A stretch of DNA of 64,000 bases from Porphyromonas loveana (GTDB lineage Bacteria; Bacteroidota; Bacteroidia; Bacteroidales; Porphyromonadaceae), in contig NZ_QEKY01000005.1 in assembly GCF_003096695.1 (NCBI RefSeq), positions 104,285 to 168,284 on the forward strand, given 5' to 3'. Positions 52,934 through 62,324 of the stretch are shown here, piece after piece. Each line of letters begins with the position of its first letter. The first letter of the stretch is position 1. The translations under genes and the position numbers were made by a program. Below the pieces are notes generated by a model. The model saw only the letters and a program-made list of their open reading frames with translations. It did no database searches and was not told the DNA's origin.

Positions 52934-54028
52934 TTATTCCATCGCTCGTACTTTCTCCTCGATGAAAGCTATTTCGCTCTCCTCTAAGCCGTACTTGCGG
53001 TAGAGCTGGCGGTCGATGTCCGCAACGCTCTGTGTCCAGTCGATGTCGGAGCGCTCGGTAAAGTCTTGCAGTGGCACTAGCTGCCAAGTATCCTTCGGGT
53101 TGTGTTGTGTAGCCTTGAGGATGCCGAGCATTGTACGGGCAAACTTCGTCTTGACGTACTTGAGGCAGGCCTCGGCCTCGGCGCGAGTGTCGAAGGCCCC
53201 AATCGTCAAGAACGTTTGGGTAACCCCGATTAGGGGTTCCCCGATTAGGGGGGTACTAAGCACTTCGCCGATTGCCCCCGAGCCATTGCTTTCGGGGACA
53301 ATCACCTTGTGCTTATCCAAATTCGGATGTCCCTCAAATAAGGCCCTATCGGCATAGCGTAGGCATCGCCCAGCCTTAGTGCGGCCATAGAAACCAATAG
53401 CTCCTAGACGCTGCTCCTCGGTAAAGAGGTCGGGTAGTTTATCAAAGATGTTACTAATTATCTTCTTATCGCCTCCTAGTCTCTGGGCAACGAGTCTCTC
53501 GACCTCGCTCTTGCTGGTGTCGAAACGATAGCTCGACTCGGCATAGATGATTTCTGTAAGCGAAGACTCTTGTCTAGCCTCTACCTTACAGGCTATCGTG
53601 TCCAACTCAGGATAGGCTTTGAATGTCCCGATTTTCCCGAAACTCTGCTTACTATCACGATACATCACAGCCACACCGCCCTTAATATCCACCGTAGGGA
53701 AGATCTCCGTACTATCGGCTTTGTAAGTAACCACTTTGAAATGTTCATCTTGTAGCACCTTGTTGTTCCACTCTGTGGGCGTAAAGCCTGCATTAAACAG
53801 GTAGCGAGCAGGCGTAATCAGCGATACTCTCTGTGCAAGCTGTGAGGCAAGGTCTATAAAAAGATGATATACTGGCTTGGCTCTGCCATTACCCTCGACC
53901 ATCACTTGATACGGTGGGTTGCCTATAATAGATATTATAGGCAGCATAGAGGGGATATAGACCACTCTTGGAGTTGATCTCCAAGATGACGCTCCGAGGA
54001 TGAAAGACTTCGTTCGTAACGCCCTCAT
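52934..54028 (-). pseudogene. Methyltransferase half, cassette B, adjoining the helicase gene
   Basis: From the 33-bp repeat on it encodes IISIIGNPPYQVMVEG, then VYHLFIDLASQLAQRVSLIT, VDIKGGVAVMYRD, GVTQTFLTIGAFDTRAEAEA, and ends LYRKYGLEESEIAFIEEKVR. It is homologous to cassette A throughout, with divergent middle parts as expected for alternative target recognition. It is joined to the helicase gene at 53931 but in a different frame. The ~30 codons upstream of the repeat in this ORF overlap the helicase frame and are not typical. Could be translated separately; more likely it is off. Confidence 0.65.
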
Positions 54029-56585
54029 GGACTATATACCTAGGCAAATCGAGCGGGGCGCTAAAGTCCTCGTTCATGAAGCAATAGCCCCCAAGGCTAT
54101 CGCCAAGGTGCATATTGACCACGCGCCAAGGCGTAAGGACAGTCTCCTTGTCGGGGTTACGGAAGGTAGCGAAGATGCTCGTTAATCGCGCAATGCGCTC
54201 TTCGATAGTGAACTTATCAGCCATGCGAGCCATCTCTCGAATGCGCTTGCCCGCCTCGCGGAAGATGTCGGGGTCGTAGTAGCGCTTAAACTTACGGAAG
54301 ACTTGCTTGGTCACGCCCCGAGGCATAAATTCCAGCCAAGACTGCTCATCAACGAGGTTAGCAAAGTTGTCGATGGTTAGCTCCTTGTCCTCGTCTTTCA
54401 TTTCCGCCCCATAGAGCATGAGCGGCATACGGATCGAGATACCTCTGAGGATAGAAATCGCCTCTCGGCGCTGATCGCCCTTGGCTTTGAGTTCCTCCAA
54501 TCGGCGTTGCTCCTCGGGCGTGAGGTCTTTCTTTTTCTTCTTTTCGAGGCGTTCTTTCTCCTCGTACTGCTCATTGGTCAGCCCTTGGCGATTGATATCG
54601 ATATCGCCTACCTTGGGCATGGCTTTCGTTTTGCCAATGATGCCTTTGAGATCGTCAAACTCCTTGAGATCTACCTCGGTCAGTTTGAGTAGCTCATCGT
54701 TGTAGAGAGCTCCGTTTTCAAAGCCATCCTGCACCACCTTCTCAATCTGCGCTCGCTTGAGCTGGGCAAGCATCGTCTCTACCTGATATTGCTTCATCTG
54801 GCTGCCCTCGATGGCAATGATAGGGCAGAAGTTGAGGAAGTCTCCCAAGATTTTGCGGTCGCCTTCGCCCTGCTTACCTGCTTTGTGCGATACCTTAGCA
54901 GCCTCGGCGAGGACACGCAGCGTGCGATCCGGAGCGAAGTCGAAGGCGTAGCAGTCGGTCTTCATCCGCCCATTATGCGTGTAGGGGGTCTGCACACGGA
55001 AGATGGTCTGCATATAACCAGCTGCAGAGGTGCTGTAAGCGCCTGCCATCATAAACACGCCTGTCCAAGGCTTGACGCTCACCCCTGTAGTCAATCGTCC
55101 GCACGAGAGGGTAATGGTGTAGGTCTCGTCAGGGTCTTTCCCGATAGCCTTGTTGACCAGCTCAAGGGCATCACGGCTCTCCTCTTCGTCATCGCCATCA
55201 CCTGCCACATTAACCACTCGGAAGAGCCCCAAAACGGGGTGTTCATTCAATTTACGACTAAGGGCTTTGGCAGCTTTGACGCCAGGCAAAATCCAAAGGG
55301 TATGACGGAAGATCTGGCGGAACTTGTCGTTGGCGTAGGGATAGAGCGAGTCCTCGTCGTCGGTGCACAGCAGAGCGAGGAAGCGATCTATATCTCCCTC
55401 GTGAACAAAGCTACCGTCCTCTTTAGTGCGAAAGAACTCTCGAAAGTTGAAGGCCTTCTCTTCATCACTATACTCGCTCATCAAGCGACCAAGGTCGTAG
55501 GTGTAGATATGTATCGCAGGCAGAGAGGCATAGGGATTGGTATCACCCAAATGATTGATTTCCCAATCAATCTTGGCTTGTTGCTCCATCACATAGTCCC
55601 ATGTAAAGACCTCGCCTTCCTTGTGATCGTCGAGCAGGTTGAAGGGGGTCCCCGAGAGGCGTAGAGTCTTTGTCTCTTTGCCAATAAGGAGCTCAAGCAC
55701 CGCCTTGCCAAGTTCTGTTTGCGTTCCTTCGTGGGCTTCGTCTACAATCACGAGGTCCCAGGTGGTAGAGAATATCTCGTTATTCTTATCAAACTTGCCC
55801 CCTACCTCCTTGGAGCCACGCATATCCTGCATCGAGGCAAAGTAGACATACCTACCGCCCTTGGAGGCTAGGCGCTCTAGCGAAGCAAAGCTCTCGCCCT
55901 TATTCTGCGAGCCATAGTGCCACTCGGGGCAGTCGTAAAAGGTCTTGCCAAAGTCTTCGAACCAACTAGCGTCTACCACAGGGCGATGCGTGATGATGAT
56001 GGTACGCTGCGCCTCCATCTCTCGGGCGACACGCAGGGCACAGAGCGTCTTACCGAAGCGCATCTTGGCATTCCAGAGCATCTGATTGCCTCTGCGGAAC
56101 TGCTTGAGCGTACGCTCGACAGCGTCCTTTTGCTCTGGACGGAGGATGATGGGATTATCGGCAGAAGTAACTTCGCTCGCCTTTAGGCTTTCTTTGCCCT
56201 CTTTGATAGCAGCTATAGCGCGCTTGACGGTCTCCAAGTCGCATGAATACCATTCGCTAGCTCCTGCAAATGCTTTACGCTTAACGCCCGAACGCTCCAA
56301 GACCCTATGCACCTCCTTATCGTTGAAGGAGCAGACACTCCCCCCACGGAAGTATATGGTCAGCTCTGTATGTAGTAGCTCATAGCTGATACCAGCCGTG
56401 CGGGTGTACTGGTCTATGCGTGCTCGTGCGGCATTATTGAGGACAGGGCTATTGGGCTCTGTAGATGCAGCCCCCACATCCCCGAGTGTCGTTTCGCCTA
56501 TCTTGAGACTGCCTGCGTGCTGCTCATCTGCAATCGCGAACACATAAATGAGGCGAGGCTTGAGCGATGAATCAAAGGTTGCCAT
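53889..56585 (-). CDS. Restriction enzyme: GIY-YIG-like nuclease plus SF2 helicase plus start of methyltransferase
   Basis: 898 residues from the chosen start at 56585 (MATFDSSLKP), 2 bp after the subunit M stop. N-terminal GIY-YIG/T5orf172-like segment (RLIYVFAIADEQHAGSLKIG, WYSCDLETV). Helicase motifs: AKMRFGKT, VIVDEAHEG, LRLSGTPFNL, LSCGRLTTGVS and MQTIFRVQTP. A charged linker follows (EEKERLEKKKKKDLTPEEQ). It then reaches the methyltransferase region (VILEINSKSGLYPLYAAY) and runs out of frame (YYRQPTVSSDGRG) across the 33-bp repeat. In related fused enzymes about 100 residues separate this point from the NPPY motif, so there seems to be a deletion with frame change at the junction. Confidence 0.75.
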   Translation of the reverse strand: MATFDSSLKPRLIYVFAIADEQHAGSLKIGETTLGDVGAASTEPNSPVLNNAARARIDQYTRTAGISYELLHTELTIYFRGGSVCSFNDKEVHRVLERSGVKRKAFAGASEWYSCDLETVKRAIAAIKEGKESLKASEVTSADNPIILRPEQKDAVERTLKQFRRGNQMLWNAKMRFGKTLCALRVAREMEAQRTIIITHRPVVDASWFEDFGKTFYDCPEWHYGSQNKGESFASLERLASKGGRYVYFASMQDMRGSKEVGGKFDKNNEIFSTTWDLVIVDEAHEGTQTELGKAVLELLIGKETKTLRLSGTPFNLLDDHKEGEVFTWDYVMEQQAKIDWEINHLGDTNPYASLPAIHIYTYDLGRLMSEYSDEEKAFNFREFFRTKEDGSFVHEGDIDRFLALLCTDDEDSLYPYANDKFRQIFRHTLWILPGVKAAKALSRKLNEHPVLGLFRVVNVAGDGDDEEESRDALELVNKAIGKDPDETYTITLSCGRLTTGVSVKPWTGVFMMAGAYSTSAAGYMQTIFRVQTPYTHNGRMKTDCYAFDFAPDRTLRVLAEAAKVSHKAGKQGEGDRKILGDFLNFCPIIAIEGSQMKQYQVETMLAQLKRAQIEKVVQDGFENGALYNDELLKLTEVDLKEFDDLKGIIGKTKAMPKVGDIDINRQGLTNEQYEEKERLEKKKKKDLTPEEQRRLEELKAKGDQRREAISILRGISIRMPLMLYGAEMKDEDKELTIDNFANLVDEQSWLEFMPRGVTKQVFRKFKRYYDPDIFREAGKRIREMARMADKFTIEERIARLTSIFATFRNPDKETVLTPWRVVNMHLGDSLGGYCFMNEDFSAPLDLPRYIVHEGVTNEVFHPRSVILEINSKSGLYPLYAAYNIYYRQPTVSSDGRG
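53899..53931 (-). repeat. 33-bp inverted repeat, copy B
   Basis: Exact reverse complement of 51853-51885. It marks the point where the helicase gene meets cassette B. Confidence 0.9.
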
Positions 56586-56587
56586 AG

Positions 56588-57592
56588 TTATATATTGTGT
56601 TTGATGAGATCTACAAATCGTATCTTGCGATTGTTTTTGCCAGTCTGGGGGTCTTTGCATCCCCACTCACGGATGTAGCAGTGCGTTCCATTGTGCCCTT
56701 TGAAGGTTTCATTCTGACATCCAAGACAAGGGTCAGGGCGCTCTACCCTCTCGAATAAGTCTTGCTCTACAACCACTTTGTCATGCTTACAGCTGTTAGG
56801 GACAACGCCACGAAGCCCGTCCATCTGAAAGACATTCCACGCAATAATGTAGGCGATATATTTCATCGAACGGAGCTCTGGTTCCTTGCCAAACTTCGCC
56901 GTGTAATACTCAACAAAGGTTATCAGCAGGGCTTCTCTGGCGAGCAAAAGGTTGTCGCCCTGCCACTCATAGGCATAGATATGCTTATAAGCCTCCTGTG
57001 CCATCCTGAGCCACTCCCCAGAGCTATCGGTATTCTCCGAGATAACGCGTAGCTTCCTATCGAGCATACCTATACGCTGTGCTATGGGAATAAACTCTCC
57101 TGTCGTGGCATCATAGCGACTTACGAGGTAGGGCGCCTCGCCACAAGTAATCTCCATGCGAGTAGAGCGTACATAGTCTTTCCAGGTCTTTCCCTCGGGG
57201 AACACTATAGGCTCGGTAGTAGCTGTCCATGTTTTAGACTCGTTGTCCTCGTAGTTGAATACATCTTTACGCCCAAACCAAGCCTCATCAATCAGATTGT
57301 TTTGGGCATTACACACCCACGATGGGGTAAATACCTCTGCCTTATCTTTGGTACGCCCTATCTGCTCTGCACGGGACTTGAGGACCCGTGGTTGGATGAT
57401 TGAGCCTCGCTCGCCTGTAATACAAGCGACAGTAATGGGAGAATAATATCCATATTCCGCTCCTAGAGGCTCATAGTCATCTGTAGCCCAGAAGATATTA
57501 TTCCCTGTGGTGTGATCTCGAAGTAACTCCGTGAGCAGTTCCTCCGATTGATTCCGCAAATCGGTTTCGCTAATATCTATATTGGACCTCAT
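56588..57592 (-). CDS. Restriction-modification subunit M-like protein
   Basis: 334 residues. KAEVFTPSWVCNAQNNLIDE resembles methyltransferase motif X (FTPxxxxN). MEITCGEAPYLVSRYDATTG resembles the acidic SAM-binding motif I region, but there is no NPPY, so it cannot methylate alone. The C-terminal part has six cysteines in two clusters (CLGCQNETFKGHNGTHC) that may bind zinc. It lies 2 bp from both neighbours, between the DUF1016 nuclease and the helicase gene, a cluster seen in many Bacteroidetes. Probably works with the helicase/methyltransferase protein. Confidence 0.7.
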   Translation of the reverse strand: MRSNIDISETDLRNQSEELLTELLRDHTTGNNIFWATDDYEPLGAEYGYYSPITVACITGERGSIIQPRVLKSRAEQIGRTKDKAEVFTPSWVCNAQNNLIDEAWFGRKDVFNYEDNESKTWTATTEPIVFPEGKTWKDYVRSTRMEITCGEAPYLVSRYDATTGEFIPIAQRIGMLDRKLRVISENTDSSGEWLRMAQEAYKHIYAYEWQGDNLLLAREALLITFVEYYTAKFGKEPELRSMKYIAYIIAWNVFQMDGLRGVVPNSCKHDKVVVEQDLFERVERPDPCLGCQNETFKGHNGTHCYIREWGCKDPQTGKNNRKIRFVDLIKHNI

Positions 57593-57594
57593 AT

Positions 57595-58640
57595 TTACTT
57601 GCTTGTGTTCTCAAATTCTGCAACCCACTCTTTGACTTTCTCCTGCAATAGAGCTTTGTCTGGAAGGTATAGTTGATAAGCGGAAGCGTAGATGTTAGCA
57701 TCCTTTGGGAGCGTGAGCTCTACCAATGCATCATTTTTGTTCTCGCATAGTAGGATGCCTATTGTAGGGCTTTCAAATTCTTGTCGGACGTAGCGGTCAT
57801 AGTAGTTGACATACATTTGCATCTGCCCCAAATCTTGGTGCGAGAGCTCTCCTATCTTCAAATCAATCAGTACATAGCACCGCAATAGCCTATTGTAGAA
57901 TACCAAGTCTACATAAAAGTGCTTCTCTTCAAATGTGAAACGCTTTTGCCTCGCCTCAAAAAGGAAGCCTTTCCCGAGTTCGAGTAAAAACTGCTGCATT
58001 TTACCGATGATAGCGTGTTCAAGTTTGCTCTCTGAATAAACCACATTAGACTTCAGACCCAAGAATTCCAAAGTAATAGGGTCTTTGATGATATCTTCAG
58101 GCTTACTTATGATTGTCCTTCTTGTGCGAGGCGCATAACGCCTTCTTTGTCTCGGCTTAAAGCTAATCTTTCGTACAGGCTACTCCCTATCTGTCTTGAC
58201 AGTTGACGTTTCGACCATTGCTGTTGCGTACATTCTATCTCGTAGAACCGTCGGGCATCGAGATTATCTACTCGCATCAAAAGCAAATAATGAGACCAAG
58301 ATAGGGAGAAATTGGGTGTACTATCTTCAATTTGACAACCAGTGGCTGTCAAATTGCTATAGGCTAAATAAAACTGTCTGATTTGTCGTAGGTTTGAATA
58401 GCTCCACCCGATGCCAAAACGCTCAGTTAGTTTAGCAGAGAGGGATTGTAGCACATGCTTGCCGTATTGAGCTCTTTCTTCGCCCCGCAACTCTTCTTCA
58501 AAGATATATTGTCCAATATGATACTTGGTATATACTTCTGCGAGGTTTATTGACGTGGCGATACGTGCCCGACTTTCCTCTATGAGTCGTGCAATTTTGA
58601 GGAATAATTCCTCAGTGTTTGTTCTTCGTTCTAAGCTCAT
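57595..58640 (-). pseudogene. DUF1016 PD-(D/E)xK nuclease (YhcG family), frameshifted
   Basis: Two frames together make one DUF1016 protein of about 350 residues. The N-terminal part (58107-58640) has LFLKIARLIEESRARIATSI and RQFYLAYSNLT, and ends LAQEGQS then TAA. The next frame continues TIISKPEDIIKDPITLEFLG and holds the nuclease core (FLFEARQKRF, FYVDLVFYNRLLRCYVLIDLK) with Glu, Asp and the D-x-K pair. A single missing base near 58110 (CAA.TCATAAG) would restore the frame. The usual role is a nuclease beside restriction systems. As written it is broken. Confidence 0.75.
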
Positions 58641-58915
58641 ATGTACAAAGGTACAATATCAAGAGCTTAATAACGAAAGATTTAGAGAATTATTTGACAG
58701 ACGCAACGATTTTCTTTGATCGCAGTCGTTTTTCATCGGATAATCAGTACCTTTGCGAGTAAGAAGTAAGGGATGCTTGTAAAGTTGCAAAATCAAGACG
58801 TAAGAAGCACCTCGCTCGTTTCTTATCCGTTCCCCTTAGCTGAGTAGAAACAATATTATCTACTTAATATCAATCCATTAACTCTCTAAAGTCCGATTTT
58901 ATGCGGAAAATACAG
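58641..58915. other. Intergenic region between the restriction island and the secreted-protein cluster
   Basis: Contains an A/T-rich stretch. No gene, repeat or RNA recognised. Confidence 0.4.
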
Positions 58916-58952
58916 AAAAAAAGACGCCGACGAAAGTGTTCTCATCGGCGTC
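58916..58952 (-). terminator. Terminator of the secreted-protein cluster
   Basis: GACGCCGA pairs with TCGGCGTC (58923-58952). On the minus strand TTTTTTT follows. It lies about 80 bp after the stop at 59033. Confidence 0.85.
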
Positions 58953-59032
58953 AATAAGATTCAAATAATATATTTTCGTGATACCTTCTGATAAAATCTT
59001 TAGGGTAGGTTTTTCAGCTGACGATATCCGTC

Positions 59033-59971
59033 TTACAGGATGATGTTCTTGGACGTCTGTGTATTATCAGCAAACAAAACAGTGACGAGAACATGGCCTT
59101 TGGCCTTTAAGTCAATGCAAAATTCTCTGGCTTGTGTTTGACTCGTGGCAAAGAGCATCCGTCCGGCCATATCATAAATATAGACTGTTTTAACCTGTTT
59201 TTCTGTCATGATACTGATGGTTGTTCCTTGCGTGGAGATGTTTGTGCCGTTGGATGACGGTATAACCGTTTGATTGTCTGTCGTGTGGCATGATTTGGCA
59301 ACCGTGCTGTAGAAAAAAATGGGATAGTTCAGTTGGTAATCCTGCACAATATCTCCCTCTATCCTGACGTGTGTTTGGAGGGGGTAGGAGTTGCCGGCTA
59401 TCATTACTTCGCCATTTTCACTACTGATAAAGTTGCCTTCGTCATCTTTGATTGCGATCTCGAAGCCGCTGTCGTCTTTTACGCAAACAATGGTAGCTGT
59501 CACTTCCGGATACGTAAATTGCGGCATTGGGATCTCGGTAATCACTCCCTCGAATGTTCGATTGGGGAGAGTGATGCGTGTGCACATCAGTTCATAGTAG
59601 GCATCAAATTCATGGAAACGACCTTCTGTAACGAGCCTATCGCCCAACTTGGCGTATGGACAGAACTCCCTTAATCCCCCATAATAAGCTGTAGGATAAT
59701 AATAACCTTTTCCCTGATAACTGAATGGTGCTCTAAAGGCTATCGGCTTGTCAAAGGCATTCAGTTGTGCATCGCATACCATCCCCCAGGCCGAGTGATA
59801 ATCGACTGAGACAGTATCGGGCAATATGACAGGCTCTAAGATGCCGGTCGTTGCGTATCCTCTCGATTGCGATTGCCCCGATAATGCTACTGTACATCCT
59901 GCAATCATGAAAAATGAAAGCCAAATCCTTGTCCATTGCGGTAGCTGTATGCCGAGTATTGTTTGTTTCAT
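59033..59971 (-). CDS. Secreted protein with T9SS C-terminal domain, paralogue 1
   Basis: 312 residues from the start at 59971 (MKQTILGIQL). Signal peptide with LSFFMIAGCTVALSGQ. The central domain (about 40-230) carries WGMVCDAQ, GLREFCPYAKLGDRLVTEGRF and CTRITLPNRTFEGVI, shared with the next two paralogues. The last ~75 residues (VKTVYIYDMAGRMLFATS.., ending TSKNIIL) match the type A T9SS sorting domain, so it is probably exported and attached to the surface. Function unknown. Confidence 0.75.
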   Translation of the reverse strand: MKQTILGIQLPQWTRIWLSFFMIAGCTVALSGQSQSRGYATTGILEPVILPDTVSVDYHSAWGMVCDAQLNAFDKPIAFRAPFSYQGKGYYYPTAYYGGLREFCPYAKLGDRLVTEGRFHEFDAYYELMCTRITLPNRTFEGVITEIPMPQFTYPEVTATIVCVKDDSGFEIAIKDDEGNFISSENGEVMIAGNSYPLQTHVRIEGDIVQDYQLNYPIFFYSTVAKSCHTTDNQTVIPSSNGTNISTQGTTISIMTEKQVKTVYIYDMAGRMLFATSQTQAREFCIDLKAKGHVLVTVLFADNTQTSKNIIL

Positions 59972-59978
59972 CTTGTGT

Positions 59979-60668
59979 TCATTTTTGTTGTGATACTGTT
60001 TTGGCACAAATCTGCAAGAATCGAATTTCTCCTACGCCCACAGCATACTTTTGGGATACGTCCCCCACAATCTTTACATTGGTATTGAGCAAGAAAGGTT
60101 TACCTCCTATCGTTACTTCGTTACCATCGTAAGACACAAAGGTGTCGTCTTCTTCGCAAAGGATAAACTCCCTCCCGGCTTCGGTTCGGATACAAGGCAC
60201 CGATTCCGATACATGAGGCAGCGAGACTTTGGGTCTGGGTACCAAGACGATCGCTCCTTCTATTTCTTGATTCTCAAATGTGATCCGAGTGCAGACAGCA
60301 TTGTAGGTTGGTATGTTGTAAGTCATTTTCATAAAACGACCTTCTATCGTCACGATGTCGCCCGGGTGTGCATAGTCGCACCATTCATTCAAAGTTGCCT
60401 CGCTATTCGCTATGTAATAGGTGGTAGCTATATCTCCCAGGCTGTTGAAACGACTGAAAGAGATAGGAATTTCGAAAGGGAGACCATTCGCATCATGGGT
60501 TATTCCCCAAATCTCTGTGCTTACGGGGGGGAGCCCTAAGTTCAAACTCACCTTCTCAATTCGTCCTGTAAAATAACTCCGGCTGCCGTTCGTAGCTGTT
60601 TGGGCAAAACTGCTGAACGAGGAGAATAGGCAAACCAGTAGTAAGAAAACTAATGCTTTTTTCATCAT
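59979..60668 (-). CDS. Secreted protein, paralogue 2, without a T9SS tail
   Basis: 229 residues, signal ending SSFSSFAQ. It has the same central domain (EIWGITHDANGLPFEIPI, WCDYAHPGDIVTIEGRF, CTRITFENQEIEGAI), but stops after IRFLQICAKTVSQQK with no sorting domain. Either it stays in the periplasm or the tail was lost. It begins 10 bp after the 73-residue gene and ends 7 bp before paralogue 1. Confidence 0.75.
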   Translation of the reverse strand: MMKKALVFLLLVCLFSSFSSFAQTATNGSRSYFTGRIEKVSLNLGLPPVSTEIWGITHDANGLPFEIPISFSRFNSLGDIATTYYIANSEATLNEWCDYAHPGDIVTIEGRFMKMTYNIPTYNAVCTRITFENQEIEGAIVLVPRPKVSLPHVSESVPCIRTEAGREFILCEEDDTFVSYDGNEVTIGGKPFLLNTNVKIVGDVSQKYAVGVGEIRFLQICAKTVSQQK

Positions 60669-60678
60669 AAATTTTTAG

Positions 60679-60900
60679 TTAAGAGCCGGAATTATATAAA
60701 ATTTTCACCACAGATAGCGGTCCAGACGGAAGTGTTATGGAGGCCACTTGAGGTAAGAGCATATCCCGTTCGAAGTCGGAGCGGATTAGCTCAAACATTT
60801 GTTGATAATAAGCATCTGAACCTTCATTCTGCGCTTGTACATAAGGTGACACAAAGAAAAAGAAGCAAAGAGCACTGAGTAATAAAATTATTCGTTTCAT
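60679..60900 (-). CDS. Tiny secreted protein, unrecognised
   Basis: 73 residues. A clear signal peptide (RIILLLSALCFFFFVSPYVQA) precedes a mature part of about 50 residues (NEGSDAYYQQMFELIRSDFE..). It overlaps the preceding gene by 4 bp (ATGA) and lies in the operon of secreted paralogues. No family recognised. Confidence 0.6.
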   Translation of the reverse strand: MKRIILLLSALCFFFFVSPYVQAQNEGSDAYYQQMFELIRSDFERDMLLPQVASITLPSGPLSVVKILYNSGS

Positions 60901-61829
60901 AGCTGTGTAACATTAAGTTTTTTATTGATAATCGAATTTTGTGTTTCGATCATGATAGTCATAAAGCCGAGCATAGGTACTCTAAAGGATAGGGTATAAG
61001 CGTTTTCGGTCATTCTTTTTTGAAAAACGCTTTTCCCCTCAAGATCGTAGGCGACCACTTGGACTATGGGGCTGTTGCTATCGATCTCTATTTGCCTGCC
61101 TTGTTGTTTGACAAAAACTTCATCGTCTCCTGCAACGGGTTTCATGCTGAGCGAGTAGCAATTGGTCGGGTAGATATCCAAATAGCTGTGGCCTATGATG
61201 TCCCACCGCTGTGAGACATGACCATACACCCGAACAGAAGACCCATAGGAAGCAGAGACTCCGGCAATAATCGGAGGTTCCATCCCGTCAGTGATGTTTA
61301 CAACCCCTAATTGATTTGTCAGAAAGACTTTGCGGTTGTTTGAGATTTCTATGCAATCAGAAGCCCCGGGGAGTATCGGAATTGTAAAAGCAGGATTCCC
61401 CGTCATGCTCACAACGCCTTCAATGGAAGCATTATAGGAGGTAATTCTTGTCGGAAAAAAACGATAGTACAAAAGATTCCCCATGAATACAGAGCTTCCT
61501 TCTACTTCAATGTAATCACCTTCTTGAGCGAATTTGAAAAACTCAGTTATTCCTTGGTTTGACACAAAGCAGGGTTCGTTTGTAAGACGGTTATAGAAAA
61601 GCACGGGAGTGAGGTCATCCGTAACGGGAAGTATAAAAAAGAAATCCTCGCTCGCACGAGCCATACCCCATACCTCACGATCTCCATACATAAGCGGTGC
61701 TTTCACCTTTTCAAGGATGCCCCTAAAAATACTTGTTCCTGCGGAGAATACTTTTTCATCGACTCTTTCTTGTGCCCAAGAAAAGCTAAACAGGGCGAGC
61801 AGCAAGTAGAAAATTATTGTTTTTCTCAT
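60897..61829 (-). CDS. Secreted protein with T9SS-like C-terminal domain, paralogue 3
   Basis: 310 residues. Signal ending LFSFSWAQ. Central domain EVWGMARASEDFFFILPV, FKFAQEGDYIEVEGSS, PTRITSYNASIEGVV matches the two other paralogues. The C-terminal ~80 residues (IVQVVAYDLEGKSVFQKRM.., ending NKKLNVTQL) look like a T9SS sorting domain, weaker than in paralogue 1. First gene of the four-gene operon. Confidence 0.75.
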   Translation of the reverse strand: MRKTIIFYLLLALFSFSWAQERVDEKVFSAGTSIFRGILEKVKAPLMYGDREVWGMARASEDFFFILPVTDDLTPVLFYNRLTNEPCFVSNQGITEFFKFAQEGDYIEVEGSSVFMGNLLYYRFFPTRITSYNASIEGVVSMTGNPAFTIPILPGASDCIEISNNRKVFLTNQLGVVNITDGMEPPIIAGVSASYGSSVRVYGHVSQRWDIIGHSYLDIYPTNCYSLSMKPVAGDDEVFVKQQGRQIEIDSNSPIVQVVAYDLEGKSVFQKRMTENAYTLSFRVPMLGFMTIMIETQNSIINKKLNVTQL

Positions 61830-62022
61830 TGTCGTATTGTCTTCAAATGAATATTAGCTTGTTTTCACAGATGGTGCGGCACGGCTCTGTATTTACAGGT
61901 CTGCCGACAATGCGCTTGGTGGATTATCGCCATTTTTCATACGTTGATGTCTCTACAATTGTTTTTCGACCGAAATTTAAAAAAGCAGATTGAATTATGC
62001 AAATATTTAGTCCCAAACTTCA
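61830..62022. other. Intergenic region upstream of the paralogue operon
   Basis: About 190 bp containing the promoter region of paralogue 3; no element confidently placed. It leads into the ~220-bp repeat. Confidence 0.4.
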
Positions 62023-62247
62023 TCATTGCACATTCCGCACAAACAAGCACATTCAGAAGGCAAGAATCAAAAAGACGCTGTTCATCGGTCTCTTCATCAT
62101 CCAAATGACCGGTTAGACGATGAAATAACGGAGACAAAGCAGCCAATCACGGTGAATAGCCTCGAAAACTGCCGGTGCAGATGGTACAAAACGAAAAGTA
62201 GGCGTTCTACTGCGGTAGAAACATATTTCTAAGACGCTTTTGAGGTT
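62023..62247 (+). repeat. ~220-bp intergenic repeat, copy 1
   Basis: Shares long identical blocks with 63681-63899 in the same orientation. One block of about 52 nt starts AAATGACCGGTTAGACGATG. Another of about 59 nt starts AACGAAAAGTAGGCG and ends GCTTTTGAGGTTA. It contains the small hairpin TTCTAC TGCG GTAGAA. It has no ORF of note. MITE-like or structured intergenic repeat. Confidence 0.85.
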
Positions 62248-62257
62248 ATGAGAGCAA

Positions 62258-62305
62258 CAAAAGCGGAAGCCGCAGCGTAAGGAATTATCCTTACGCTGCG
62301 GCTTC
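62258..62305 (-). terminator. Terminator of the cleaved-adhesin gene
   Basis: GAAGCCGCAGCGTAAGG pairs with its complement around 5-6 nt (62266-62305). On the minus strand CGCTTTTG follows. It lies 20 bp after the stop at 62325. Confidence 0.85.
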
Positions 62306-62324
62306 TTGGCTTGGGGATCCGCCC

